A stretch of 64,000 nucleotides of DNA from Rhizobacter koreensis (GTDB lineage: Bacteria; Pseudomonadota; Gammaproteobacteria; Burkholderiales; Burkholderiaceae_C), in the NCBI RefSeq assembly GCF_013366375.1, contig NZ_JABWMJ010000011.1:123494-187493 (forward strand). The letters are read 5' to 3'. The notes beneath the pieces were generated by a model. The model saw only the letters and a list, made by a program, of their open reading frames with translations, searched no databases and had not been told where the DNA came from. The position numbers and the translations under genes are program-made. Positions 8,475-16,272 of the stretch are shown here, in pieces; the first letter of the stretch is position 1; each line of letters starts with the position of its first letter.

Positions 8475-9089
8475 TTACCCGTTGGAAGAAGGTTGCGCGA
8501 CGCGGACCCGGCCTGCGGCGACCATGGCTCGCAGGCGCGGCAACGCGCGGCGTCGGTAGTCCGGCTCCAGCAGGCCGAAGCACACGGCATCCTGGTAATG
8601 GCCGTTGATGAAGTAGTGGTCGCGCAAGCGACCCTCTTCACTCATGCCCATGTAGAGCTGCCACTTGATCATCCGGGTATTGTCGGACGCGACCGTGCCG
8701 AACACCCGGTGCAGGCCTAGCGTGTCGAACGCGAGACCGTACAGCAGCAGCATCGCTTCGGCCGCCACCGGAATGCCGCGCACCGCGTCCTCGTCACCGA
8801 TGAGGAAGCGACCCGGCTCCGCATGCGAGTTGACGCGGTCGAGGCCGCTCAGCGACAGCATGCCGACCGGGGTGCCATTCTTGAGCTGGATGACGAAGTT
8901 GTATTCGCTCGCAGGCCGCGACGCGATCCAGCTCGCCTGCTGCCCGACCGTCGCGGCTCCCTTGTTCAGCAGCATCGCGCGCGCGCTCTGACGCCAGCCG
9001 AACGTCAGCTCCGCGTCGCTCGTCGCGAGCGGGCGGAGGTCGACGAACTCGCCGACCAGCGTGGTGGTAAGGGGCGTGCTCGCGCTCAT
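8475..9089 (-). CDS. GNAT family N-acyltransferase, PseH/RimJ-like
   Basis: A 204-residue GNAT protein. It shows the N-terminal VDLRPLATSDAELTFGWR strand-helix, the central VGMLSLSGLDR strand, the acyl-CoA/pantetheine binding helix around GIPVAAEAMLL, and the C-terminal GTVASDNTRMIKWQLYMGM segment. The pattern resembles PseH, which N-acetylates an amino sugar nucleotide. Here the gene sits between a methyltransferase and an ACP gene with ATGA-type coupling upstream (start at 9089). I infer that it is the best candidate for transferring the cassette's acyl group to the 3-amino group of the FdtB product, from ACP or CoA. A protein target cannot be excluded. Confidence 0.8.
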   Translation of the reverse strand: MSASTPLTTTLVGEFVDLRPLATSDAELTFGWRQSARAMLLNKGAATVGQQASWIASRPASEYNFVIQLKNGTPVGMLSLSGLDRVNSHAEPGRFLIGDEDAVRGIPVAAEAMLLLYGLAFDTLGLHRVFGTVASDNTRMIKWQLYMGMSEEGRLRDHYFINGHYQDAVCFGLLEPDYRRRALPRLRAMVAAGRVRVAQPSSNG

Positions 9090-10003
9090 GCCGCGTAGGC
9101 GACGAACGCCGCCGCGACGGGCACCGGAACGCCCGGCGCGGGCGGCGCGAACGCAGTGGCGGCGAACGACTGCTCGATAGTGAAGCCGGCGCGCTCGAGG
9201 TCCTGCTCGACCTCGGCGGCGCTCCGGTACAGGTAGATGTGGTCCGAATGCGCGGCGTTGATCGCGGCGGTGATGAAAGCCTTGCCGCCGGGCTGCAGTG
9301 CGGAACGGAGCGCGCGCAGGAAGCCGACCGGATCTTCCAGGTGCTCGAGCACCTCGACGCAGACCAGCCACGGCACCGGTGTCATCGGCGTCTCGAGGAT
9401 GTCCTGACAGTGCACGACGTAGCGGTCGGCGGCTCCGATGGCGGCGACATGCTGCTCGGCATAGCGGCACGACGAGGGGCTGATGTCGTAGCCGTCGCCG
9501 CGCGCCGACGGGGTGCGTTCCAGGATGCGGCGCGAGAAGAGCGCGGTACCGATCCCGACCTCGGCGAACGTCGCCGACTCGGCGCGTTGCAGGCCGGACA
9601 GGAATGCGGTGTCGAAGAACTGGATCTGCCGGTAGTGATGCGGCCACAGGAAATGGGAAAGCAGGAGCCCGGGCAGGTACTCCCGCTCCATGTGCTCTTC
9701 GTTGAAGTAGACCTCGCGTGCCGCGTCGGCGTAGGTCTTGTTCGGGTACTCGCGCTCCGCTTCGAATGCCTTCTGCCGCCGCATCGAGTCGAACGCAAAC
9801 GCCGCATAGCCTCTGGCCGCCGCACCAAGTCGATCGTCGCCCGGAAACAGCGAGACCAGCATCGACTCGAAGTCGCGCGACCAAGCCGGTCCAAACGCGG
9901 CCTGTGCGCGTTCGACCAGACCTTTCGAGAAGCGATGGCGGGTCGCGAACACGTCACGCAAACTTTGCACGCGCGGCGTGTCGTTGAGTGGCTGAAGATC
10001 CAT
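9086..10003 (-). CDS. Class I SAM-dependent methyltransferase
   Basis: A 305-residue protein with a helical N-terminal region of about 140 residues and then a Rossmann methyltransferase domain: motif I FAEVGIGTALFSRRIL near residue 146, the acidic loop GYDISPSS, and the post-motif VCVEVLEHLEDPVGFL. UbiG/methyltransf-11-like enzymes with this layout methylate O, N or C atoms of small molecules. Its place ahead of the acyl cassette (ATGA overlap with GNAT) suggests a sugar O-methyltransferase or methylation of the acyl group. No experiment-like evidence in the sequence favours one. It is the first gene after a 59-base gap from ugd. Confidence 0.82.
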   Translation of the reverse strand: MDLQPLNDTPRVQSLRDVFATRHRFSKGLVERAQAAFGPAWSRDFESMLVSLFPGDDRLGAAARGYAAFAFDSMRRQKAFEAEREYPNKTYADAAREVYFNEEHMEREYLPGLLLSHFLWPHHYRQIQFFDTAFLSGLQRAESATFAEVGIGTALFSRRILERTPSARGDGYDISPSSCRYAEQHVAAIGAADRYVVHCQDILETPMTPVPWLVCVEVLEHLEDPVGFLRALRSALQPGGKAFITAAINAAHSDHIYLYRSAAEVEQDLERAGFTIEQSFAATAFAPPAPGVPVPVAAAFVAYAA

Positions 10004-10062
10004 TCGGTTCGATATGTCGGGTCGTGAGCGGCGTCAGATGCGCAAGTGCTGGCGAACGGCGA

Positions 10063-11229
10063 TCAGTCGCTTCCGAAGAGGTCCCGTGTGTACACCTTGG
10101 CGGCGACGTCTCGCAGTTCATCCGTCATTCGGTTCGCGATGATCAGGTCAGCCGCGTTCTTGAAGGCATCGAGGTCCGTGACAACCTTGGAATGGTAGAA
10201 CTCGCTCTCCTGCAGCACAGGTTCATACAGGATCACTTCGATGCCTTTGCCTTTGACCCGCTTCATGATGCCCTGGATACTCGACGCGCGATAGTTGTCG
10301 GATCCTGCCTTCATGATCAACCGGAACACGCCGACGGTTCGAGGGCGCCTGCGGATGATTTCATCGGCTATGAAGTCCTTACGCGTGTTGTTGGACTCGA
10401 CAATGGCGTGAATCAGGTTCTGCGGGACATCGCGGTAGTTGGCCAGCAGTTGCTTCGTGTCTTTGGGAAGGCAGTAGCCGCCGTACCCGAACGATGGATT
10501 GTTGTAGTGCGCCCCGATTCGCGGGTCAAGGCAGACGCCGTCTATCAGCTGCCGCGTATCGAGCCCGTGCATTGCTGCATAGGTGTCGAGTTCGTTGAAG
10601 TACGCGACTCGCATTGCCAGGTAGGTGTTGGCGAACAACTTGATGGCCTCGGCTTCCGAGCTGTCCGTGAAGAGAACGGGCATGTCCTTCCGGACAGCTC
10701 CCTGCTTCAAGAGTTCAGCGAATATCTCGGCCCGAGCGGAGCGCTCGCCTACGACAATACGTGACGGGTAGAGGTTGTCGTACAGCGCACGGCCCTCGCG
10801 GAGAAACTCAGGAGAAAATATGAGGTTGTTGGTCCCATAGCGCTGCCGGGTGCGAGCCGTGTAGCCCACGGGAATCGTTGACTTGATCACCATCGTCGCA
10901 CCAGGGTTGATGGTGAGAACGTCCTCAATCACTGACTCGATCGAGCGGGTATCAAAGTAGTTACTTTCCGGGTCATAGTCCGTCGGCGTCGCGATAATGA
11001 TGAAATCGGCGCCTGCATACGCGTCCTGCTTGGACAGTGTCGCGCGGAAGTTCAGCGGCTGTTGCGTCAGGAACTCCTCGATCTCCTTATCGATAATCGG
11101 CGACTTCCTGTCGTTCAGCAATGCGATCTTGGCCGGCACGACGTCGAGCGCGACCACTTCGTTGTTCTGCGCGAGCAGGATGCCGTTCGACAGGCCGACG
11201 TAACCGGTACCGGCGATCGCAATCTTCAT
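10063..11229 (-). CDS. ugd: UDP-glucose 6-dehydrogenase
   Basis: A 388-residue UDP-glucose/GDP-mannose dehydrogenase family enzyme of the short E. coli Ugd type. It has the N-terminal NAD motif GTGYVGLSNG (residues 7-16), the central substrate segment and the catalytic cysteine in FGYGGYCLPKDTKQL. It oxidises UDP-glucose twice to UDP-glucuronate, a common sugar of capsules and exopolysaccharides. Its base composition looks clearly lower in GC than the flanking genes, suggesting separate acquisition. It follows the MarR-type regulator with an ATGA overlap, so the two form one unit. Confidence 0.93.
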   Translation of the reverse strand: MKIAIAGTGYVGLSNGILLAQNNEVVALDVVPAKIALLNDRKSPIIDKEIEEFLTQQPLNFRATLSKQDAYAGADFIIIATPTDYDPESNYFDTRSIESVIEDVLTINPGATMVIKSTIPVGYTARTRQRYGTNNLIFSPEFLREGRALYDNLYPSRIVVGERSARAEIFAELLKQGAVRKDMPVLFTDSSEAEAIKLFANTYLAMRVAYFNELDTYAAMHGLDTRQLIDGVCLDPRIGAHYNNPSFGYGGYCLPKDTKQLLANYRDVPQNLIHAIVESNNTRKDFIADEIIRRRPRTVGVFRLIMKAGSDNYRASSIQGIMKRVKGKGIEVILYEPVLQESEFYHSKVVTDLDAFKNAADLIIANRMTDELRDVAAKVYTRDLFGSD

Positions 11230-11597
11230 GACGGGTCGCGCATCGTGCCCGACGCCATGGTTTCATGCGATTCCAGTTCGAGCGTCGCGATCTCGGCTTT
11301 CAGCGCCTCGTACTCGTCCATCTTGCGTTTCAAGAAGCGGCTAGCCAGAGCGGCCTTCCCCGCGATGCCGCCGGGCGTCAGCATGTAGACGTAGCCGAAC
11401 TTGTTCTTGCTGTGGCTGAAGTTCTGCATCTTTACCCAGCCGCGTTCCATCAGCGCCTTCAAGCAATAGTTCAGCCCGCCGACGCTGACGCCCAGCTTTG
11501 CGGCAAGCTCGCGCTGGGTGAGGTCGGGGTTCTGCTGGAGAATCCGCATCGCGCGGAAATACGTGTCCTCCTGCAGATTGGCTTGTCGACTGGGCAT
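11226..11597 (-). CDS. EPS-associated MarR-type transcriptional regulator
   Basis: A 123-residue winged-helix protein. Residues about 12-75 contain the helix-turn-helix LTQRELAAKLGVSVGGLNYCL, and a long C-terminal helix (FLKRKMDEYEALKAEIATLELE) probably forms a coiled coil. This length and layout match the small MarR-related regulators found in exopolysaccharide loci. The ATG at 11597 gives MPSRQANLQ as N-terminus. It lies directly upstream of ugd (ATGA overlap). A predicted promoter and inverted repeat lie just upstream (11661-11683), which fits autoregulation. The target promoters cannot be read from the sequence. Confidence 0.85.
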   Translation of the reverse strand: MPSRQANLQEDTYFRAMRILQQNPDLTQRELAAKLGVSVGGLNYCLKALMERGWVKMQNFSHSKNKFGYVYMLTPGGIAGKAALASRFLKRKMDEYEALKAEIATLELESHETMASGTMRDPS

Positions 11598-11660
11598 GGC
11601 CAATGCGGGCTTGTCAGCGATGGCGTGGGGGGAACGGCCAGCGGGGCCGTACGGGACGGT

Positions 11661-11683
11661 TCGTTTGAACTTGAACGATTCTA
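11661..11683 (-). promoter_or_regulatory. Predicted -10 box and inverted repeat upstream of the EPS regulator
   Basis: In the 95-base gap before the regulator, the minus strand reads TAGAAT at 11683-11678, a good -10 box. It is followed at once by the inverted repeat TCGTT-N8-AACGA (11661-11678). An operator in this place would block transcription of the regulator-ugd pair. No convincing -35 box is seen, so the promoter may need an activator. Confidence 0.4.
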
Positions 11684-11692
11684 GCTGACCAG

Positions 11693-12538
11693 CTACCGCT
11701 GGACTTTTTCGAGTTCCCCGGCCACGCGCATCTGCTCTCCAGAGCGAAGCGGCCTGGAGCCGACCAGCAACTGACCGGTGGCCCGCCACTCGGCCCACCA
11801 GTGCTCGGCGAACGCGCGCACCGACATCGGGCGGCCGCTCGCGACGTTGAGCGCGAGCGGCATGCCGGCACGCACGTCGCCGCGCACGACGGCTTTCGCG
11901 AACGCGGCGGCGACGTCCTCGACCGGCACGAAGTCGCGCACCTGCTCGCCCGCGGTCATCGGGAAGTCCTCGCCGGCTAACGCGGCGGCGCGCAGCGCCG
12001 GCCAGAAGTTGGCCTGGTGCTGGCCTTCGCCGAAAGCCGAGAACACGCGCAGGTAGCAGACCTCGATGCCGAGTTCGGCGGCGAGGCCGCTCAGTGCGGC
12101 GAAGCCCGCCGCCTTGGACGCCGGGTAGGCGGCAGTCGGCAGCAGCGGTGCGTCGGGCGGGATGAACTCGTAGCGGTCCGCCGAGCGCCCGTATTCGGCG
12201 AAGGTGCCGGCTGCGACGACGCGTCGCACGCCGGCGGCATGCGCCTGCTGCACGAGGCCGATCATCACGTCGACGTTCCAGTGGAAGCACTCCTGCCAGG
12301 TCGCGAGGCGCGGGCTGATGCCGACCGCCGCGAGGTGGACGAGGGCGTCGCAGCCGGTGATGTCGGCGGCTGCGAGCGCGTCCATCGGCTTCTCGACCCA
12401 TTGCACCGCAGGCGTGCCGGCGGGCACCGGCGTGCCGCCGGGACGACGCAGGGCGACCACCTCGTGGCCTTCGCGCACCAGCGCGTGCAGCACGTTGCCG
12501 CCGATGAACCCGGTGCCGCCGGTGACGAAGACCTTCAT
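11693..12538 (-). CDS. NAD-dependent epimerase/dehydratase family reductase, probably CDP-3,6-dideoxy-4-hexulose reductase (AscF-like)
   Basis: A 281-residue extended-SDR protein with the N-terminal NAD motif GGTGFIGG (residues 7-14), the strand VHLAA, and the catalytic Y-x3-K in AYPASKAAGF. RfbJ, AscF and Abe are short reductases of this family that reduce the 4-keto group in the last step to a CDP-3,6-dideoxyhexose. It follows the epimerase gene by four bases and closes the six-gene ddh/asc-like set. With an epimerase in the pathway, an L-configured product such as CDP-ascarylose is likely. The exact stereochemistry is inference. Confidence 0.78.
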   Translation of the reverse strand: MKVFVTGGTGFIGGNVLHALVREGHEVVALRRPGGTPVPAGTPAVQWVEKPMDALAAADITGCDALVHLAAVGISPRLATWQECFHWNVDVMIGLVQQAHAAGVRRVVAAGTFAEYGRSADRYEFIPPDAPLLPTAAYPASKAAGFAALSGLAAELGIEVCYLRVFSAFGEGQHQANFWPALRAAALAGEDFPMTAGEQVRDFVPVEDVAAAFAKAVVRGDVRAGMPLALNVASGRPMSVRAFAEHWWAEWRATGQLLVGSRPLRSGEQMRVAGELEKVQR

Positions 12539-12542
12539 CGCG

Positions 12543-13094
12543 TCAGAACGGCGATTCGAACTCGGCGAGCGGCGGGTGCGCGCGGTCGCGTGCCGAGATC
12601 ACGGGTGCAGGGCAGTCCCAGGCGAAGTCGAGGCTGTCCCAGCGGATGCCTTGGTCGTGCGCCGGCGAGTGCTCGGTGCTCGTCTTGTAGACCATCAGGC
12701 TATCGTCGGTCAGCGACCTGAAGCCGTGCGCGACCCCCTTCGGAATGACCAGCAGCGACGGCGCGGCGGCATCGAGCCGCACGCTCGCGACCTTGCCGTA
12801 GCCCGGGCCGCGGCGCAGGTCCACGAGCACGTCGAGTACCGCGCCACTCGCGCAGTAGACGAGCTTCACGTGGTCGTGCGGCGGCACCTGGAAGTGCATG
12901 CCGCGGATCACGTCACGCGCCGACGTCGAATAGAACTCCTCGCTCAGCTCGAATGGCTCGCCGCCGGGCATGCCCGCGATCGCGGCTTCGAACAGCGAGC
13001 GCGAGAAGGTCTTGACGAACGAACCCCGCGCGTCGTCGAAGCGCTTCAGACGCACGAACCGCGCACCGGGCAGCAACTCGTCGGCGAACTCCAT
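12543..13094 (-). CDS. RmlC-like cupin epimerase, probably CDP-3,6-dideoxy-4-hexulose 5-epimerase (AscE-like)
   Basis: A 183-residue dTDP-4-dehydrorhamnose epimerase-like cupin. It keeps IRGMHFQVPPHDHVKLV with the catalytic base histidine, VLDVLVDLRRGPGYG, and IPKGVAHGFRSL. It is distinct from the true RmlC at 17355-17903, which sits next to RmlA and RmlB and has the standard GVLRGLHYQ motif. Placed between the E1 dehydrase (13099) and the AscF-like reductase, it most likely epimerises the CDP-linked 4-hexulose at C5, as AscE does in CDP-ascarylose biosynthesis. A role on dTDP sugars remains possible. Confidence 0.78.
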   Translation of the reverse strand: MEFADELLPGARFVRLKRFDDARGSFVKTFSRSLFEAAIAGMPGGEPFELSEEFYSTSARDVIRGMHFQVPPHDHVKLVYCASGAVLDVLVDLRRGPGYGKVASVRLDAAAPSLLVIPKGVAHGFRSLTDDSLMVYKTSTEHSPAHDQGIRWDSLDFAWDCPAPVISARDRAHPPLAEFESPF

Positions 13095-13098
13095 CGGC

Positions 13099-14415
13099 TC
13101 AAAAGCTCACGCCGAGGAAGGTCTCGAGCGTCTCGGCGATGTAGTCGAGCTGCGGCTCCCCGAGCGCCGGGAAAACGCCGAGCCAGAACGTCTGGTTCAT
13201 CACCGTATCGGTATTGTCGAGGGTGCCGCTGACGCGGAAATTGCGGCCGATCATGTACGGCTGGCGAGTCAGGTTGCCGGCGAACAGAAGCCGCGTGCCG
13301 ATCTTGTTCTGGTCGAGGTAATTCAGCAGATCGACGCGCCGCACGCCGCTTTCAGGCTTGAGAACGATCGGGAAGCCGAACCAGGACGGGTTGGACTTGG
13401 GCGTCGCTTCCGGCAGGTGCAGCATCTCGGCGCAGGAGTGCAGACGCTCCTTGAGATACGCGAAGTTGGCGCGGCGTATGCGGATGAACTCGTCGACGCG
13501 GTCCATCTGCGCGAGCGCGCACGCCGCCTGCATGTCGCTGATCTTGAGGTTGTAGCCGAGGTGCGAGTACGTGTATTTGTGGTCGTACCCTTCCGGCAGG
13601 TCGCCGAGCTTCCAGCAGAAGCGCTTGTTGCAGGTGTTGTCCTTGCCAGGGGCGCAGTAGCAGTCGCGCCCCCAGTCGCGGAACGATTCGGCGATCAGCT
13701 TGAGCTCGGCATTGTTGGTGAACACCGCGCCACCTTCGCCCATCGTGATGTGGTGCGCCGGGTAGAAGCTGAGCGTGCCGATATCGCCGAAGGTGCCGAC
13801 GAGCTTGCCGTCGTAGGTGGCGCCGAGCGCGTCGCAGCAGTCCTCGACCAGCCAGAGGCCGTGCTTGCGGCACAGCTCGGTGACGACGTCGAGGTTGAAC
13901 GGGTTGCCGAGCGAGTGGGCGAGCATGATCGCCTTGGTCTTCGGCGAGATCGCGGCCTCGATCTTGGTGGCGTCGATGTTGTGCGTGGCGAGGTCGACGT
14001 CGACGAACACCGGCACCGCGCCGAACTGCAGGATCGGGTTGACGGTGGTCGGAAAGCCCGCCGCGACGCCGATCACCTCGTCCCCGCGCTTGATCGCGCG
14101 CTCGCCGAGCCGCGGCGAGGTCAGCGTCGAGAACGCGATCAGGTTCGCCGACGACCCTGAGTTGCAGGTGATCAGGAACTCCACGCCCAGGAACTTGGCG
14201 AGGCGCTGCTCGAACGCCGCATTGAAGCGGCCGGTCGTCAGCCAGCCGTCGAGCGACGCCTCGACCATCAGCTGCAGCTCGCGCGCGCCGATCACCTTGC
14301 CGGACACCGGCACCGGCGATTCGCCGGCGACGAAAGGCTTCGGCGCCAGCGCGAGCTCGGCGTACTGCTGGACGAGCTGCGCGATCTCGGCGCGCAAGGC
14401 CTCGGGGGTGGTCAT
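13099..14415 (-). CDS. rfbH: CDP-4-keto-6-deoxyglucose 3-dehydrase (E1), PMP- and [2Fe-2S]-dependent
   Basis: A 438-residue RfbH/DdhC/AscC enzyme of normal length. It has an aminotransferase fold, but the usual PLP lysine is replaced by histidine (H221 in SFYPAHHITMGEGG), the hallmark of E1. The iron-sulfur ligands match the known E1 pattern C-x57-C-x1-C-x7-C exactly at C194, C252, C254 and C262. It removes the C3 hydroxyl of CDP-4-keto-6-deoxyglucose using electrons from E3 (16269-17288). The ATG at 14415 overlaps the stop of the 4,6-dehydratase gene as ATGA. Confidence 0.96.
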   Translation of the reverse strand: MTTPEALRAEIAQLVQQYAELALAPKPFVAGESPVPVSGKVIGARELQLMVEASLDGWLTTGRFNAAFEQRLAKFLGVEFLITCNSGSSANLIAFSTLTSPRLGERAIKRGDEVIGVAAGFPTTVNPILQFGAVPVFVDVDLATHNIDATKIEAAISPKTKAIMLAHSLGNPFNLDVVTELCRKHGLWLVEDCCDALGATYDGKLVGTFGDIGTLSFYPAHHITMGEGGAVFTNNAELKLIAESFRDWGRDCYCAPGKDNTCNKRFCWKLGDLPEGYDHKYTYSHLGYNLKISDMQAACALAQMDRVDEFIRIRRANFAYLKERLHSCAEMLHLPEATPKSNPSWFGFPIVLKPESGVRRVDLLNYLDQNKIGTRLLFAGNLTRQPYMIGRNFRVSGTLDNTDTVMNQTFWLGVFPALGEPQLDYIAETLETFLGVSF

Positions 14416-15482
14416 GAAGTGTCGCGTGAGGCCAGCACGTACTGATGGATCTGCGCGCGGCAGACCGCGGCGACGTCGGCGCCGGCGAGCCACGCGCGGT
14501 GCCATTCGGCCACGCGCTGCAAGGCGGTGTCGAGGTTCCATGCCGGCTGCCAGTGCAGGCGCTGCGCCGCCTTCGATATGTCGAGCTTCAGATAGTGCGC
14601 CTCGTGCGGGTGCTCGCCGGGGTCGACCTCCCAGCTGGCGCCTTCGCCCCATGCGGCGACCAGCCGCTCGACGATCCACTGCACCGGGCGCGCGTCGCTG
14701 TCGGCGGGGCCGAAGTTCCAGCCCTCGGCGACCGCCTGGCCATTGGTGCACAGGCGCTCCGCCAGCGTCAGGTAGCCGCTCAGCGGCTCGAGCACGTGCT
14801 GCCATGGCCGCGTCGCGTGCGGGTTGCGGATGCGCACCGGCTCCTTGCGCTCAAAGGCGCGCAGGATGTCGGGCACCAGGCGGTCGACCGCCCAGTCGCC
14901 GCCGCCGATCACGTTGCCCGCGCGCGCCGACGCCACCGCCACGCCGTCGCGCGTGCCGAAGAACGAGCGCCGGTACGCCGAGGTCACGAGCTCGGCGCAA
15001 CCCTTGCTGTTGCTGTACGGGTCGTGGCCTCCCATCGGCTCGTCTTCACGGTAGCCCCAGACCCACTCGCGGTTCTCGTAGCACTTGTCGGTGGTCACGT
15101 TGACCAGCGCGCGCACACCGGGCGAGCGACGCACCGTCTCGAGCACGTGCACGGTGCCCATCACGTTGGTCGCGTAGGTGGCGACGGGGTCGGCGTACGA
15201 CGGTCGGACCAATGCCTGAGCCGCCATGTGGATGACGATCTCGGGTCGGAAAACGGCGACGCAGCGCTGCAGCGCGTCGAGGTCGCGGATGTCGCCGAGC
15301 ATCGAGTTCATGCCGGCCGCCACGTTGGCGGCGTCGAACAGGTTGGGCGAGGTCGGCGGCGCGAGCGCATAGCCCTGCACCTCGGCGCCCATGGCCTGCA
15401 GCCACAGCGCGAGCCAGCTGCCCTTGAAGCCGGTGTGGCCGGTGAGCAGCACGCGCTTGTCGCGCCAGAACGCCGGGTTCAT
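14412..15482 (-). CDS. rfbG: CDP-glucose 4,6-dehydratase
   Basis: A 356-residue extended SDR, the expected length for RfbG/DdhB. It has the NAD motif GHTGFKGSW (residues 15-23), VIHMAAQALVRPSY, VTTDKCYEN with the active-site Thr-Asp-Lys equivalents, and the Y-x3-K motif DPYSNSKGCAEL. AGNVIGGGDWA is a family signature. It converts CDP-glucose to CDP-4-keto-6-deoxyglucose. Its stop overlaps the rfbH start by four bases. The gene is 16 bases downstream of rfbF. Confidence 0.95.
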   Translation of the reverse strand: MNPAFWRDKRVLLTGHTGFKGSWLALWLQAMGAEVQGYALAPPTSPNLFDAANVAAGMNSMLGDIRDLDALQRCVAVFRPEIVIHMAAQALVRPSYADPVATYATNVMGTVHVLETVRRSPGVRALVNVTTDKCYENREWVWGYREDEPMGGHDPYSNSKGCAELVTSAYRRSFFGTRDGVAVASARAGNVIGGGDWAVDRLVPDILRAFERKEPVRIRNPHATRPWQHVLEPLSGYLTLAERLCTNGQAVAEGWNFGPADSDARPVQWIVERLVAAWGEGASWEVDPGEHPHEAHYLKLDISKAAQRLHWQPAWNLDTALQRVAEWHRAWLAGADVAAVCRAQIHQYVLASRDTS

Positions 15483-15498
15483 CGAGCGTGCTCCGCCA

Positions 15499-16272
15499 TC
15501 AGTCCCACGTCTTCCACGGCGCCTTGCCGTCTTCCCAGAGCTTTTCGAGATGATGCTTGTCGCGCAGCGTGTCCATCGGCTGCCAGAAGCCGTGGTGCTC
15601 GTACGCCATCAGCTCGCCGTCGAGCGCGAGCTCGTTGAGCGGTTCCTGCTCCCACACCGTGCTGTCGTCGCGGATGTACTTCAGGACCGACGGCGACAGC
15701 ACGAAGAAGCCGCCGTTGATGAGCGCGCCGTCGCCTTTGGGCTTCTCGGTGAACGCGCGCACCTTGCCGCCCTGCAGCTCGAGCGCGCCGAAGCGGCCGA
15801 GCGGGTAAGTCGCGGTCAGTGTGGCGAGTTTGCCGTGACCGCGGTGAAAGCGAATCGTGGCGCCGATGTCGACGTCGCCGACGCCATCGCCATATGTGAA
15901 GCAGAACGCTTCCTCGCCGCGCAGGTAGTCCGCCACCCGCAGCAGCCGCCCGCCAGTCATCGCATCTTCACCGGTGTCGACCAGCGTCACCACCCACGGC
16001 TCGGCGCGCTTGTGATGCACGTGGATCCGGTTGCCGCGCATGTCGAAGGTGACGTCCGAGGTATGCAGGAAGTAGTTGGCGAAATACTCCTTGATCACGT
16101 AGCCGCGATAGCCGCAGCAGATGATGAACTCGTCGACGCCGTGGCTCAGATACATCTTCATGATGTGCCAGAGGATCGGCTTGCCACCGACCTCGACCAT
16201 GGGCTTGGGTCGCACGCTGGTCTCTTCGGTCAGGCGGGTGCCGCGGCCGCCGGCCAGGATCACCGCCTTCAT
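15499..16272 (-). CDS. rfbF: Glucose-1-phosphate cytidylyltransferase
   Basis: A 257-residue nucleotidyltransferase, exactly the usual RfbF/DdhA length. The N-terminal nucleotide-binding motif is AVILAGGRGTRLTEET (residues 3-18), followed by RPKPMVEVGGKPILWHIMK, ICCGYRGYVIKEYF and the C-terminal FWQPMDTLRDKHHLEKLW. It makes CDP-glucose from CTP and glucose-1-phosphate, the entry step to CDP-dideoxyhexoses. The ATG at 16272 overlaps the stop of the E3-like reductase as ATGA, which fixes the start. Confidence 0.96.
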   Translation of the reverse strand: MKAVILAGGRGTRLTEETSVRPKPMVEVGGKPILWHIMKMYLSHGVDEFIICCGYRGYVIKEYFANYFLHTSDVTFDMRGNRIHVHHKRAEPWVVTLVDTGEDAMTGGRLLRVADYLRGEEAFCFTYGDGVGDVDIGATIRFHRGHGKLATLTATYPLGRFGALELQGGKVRAFTEKPKGDGALINGGFFVLSPSVLKYIRDDSTVWEQEPLNELALDGELMAYEHHGFWQPMDTLRDKHHLEKLWEDGKAPWKTWD

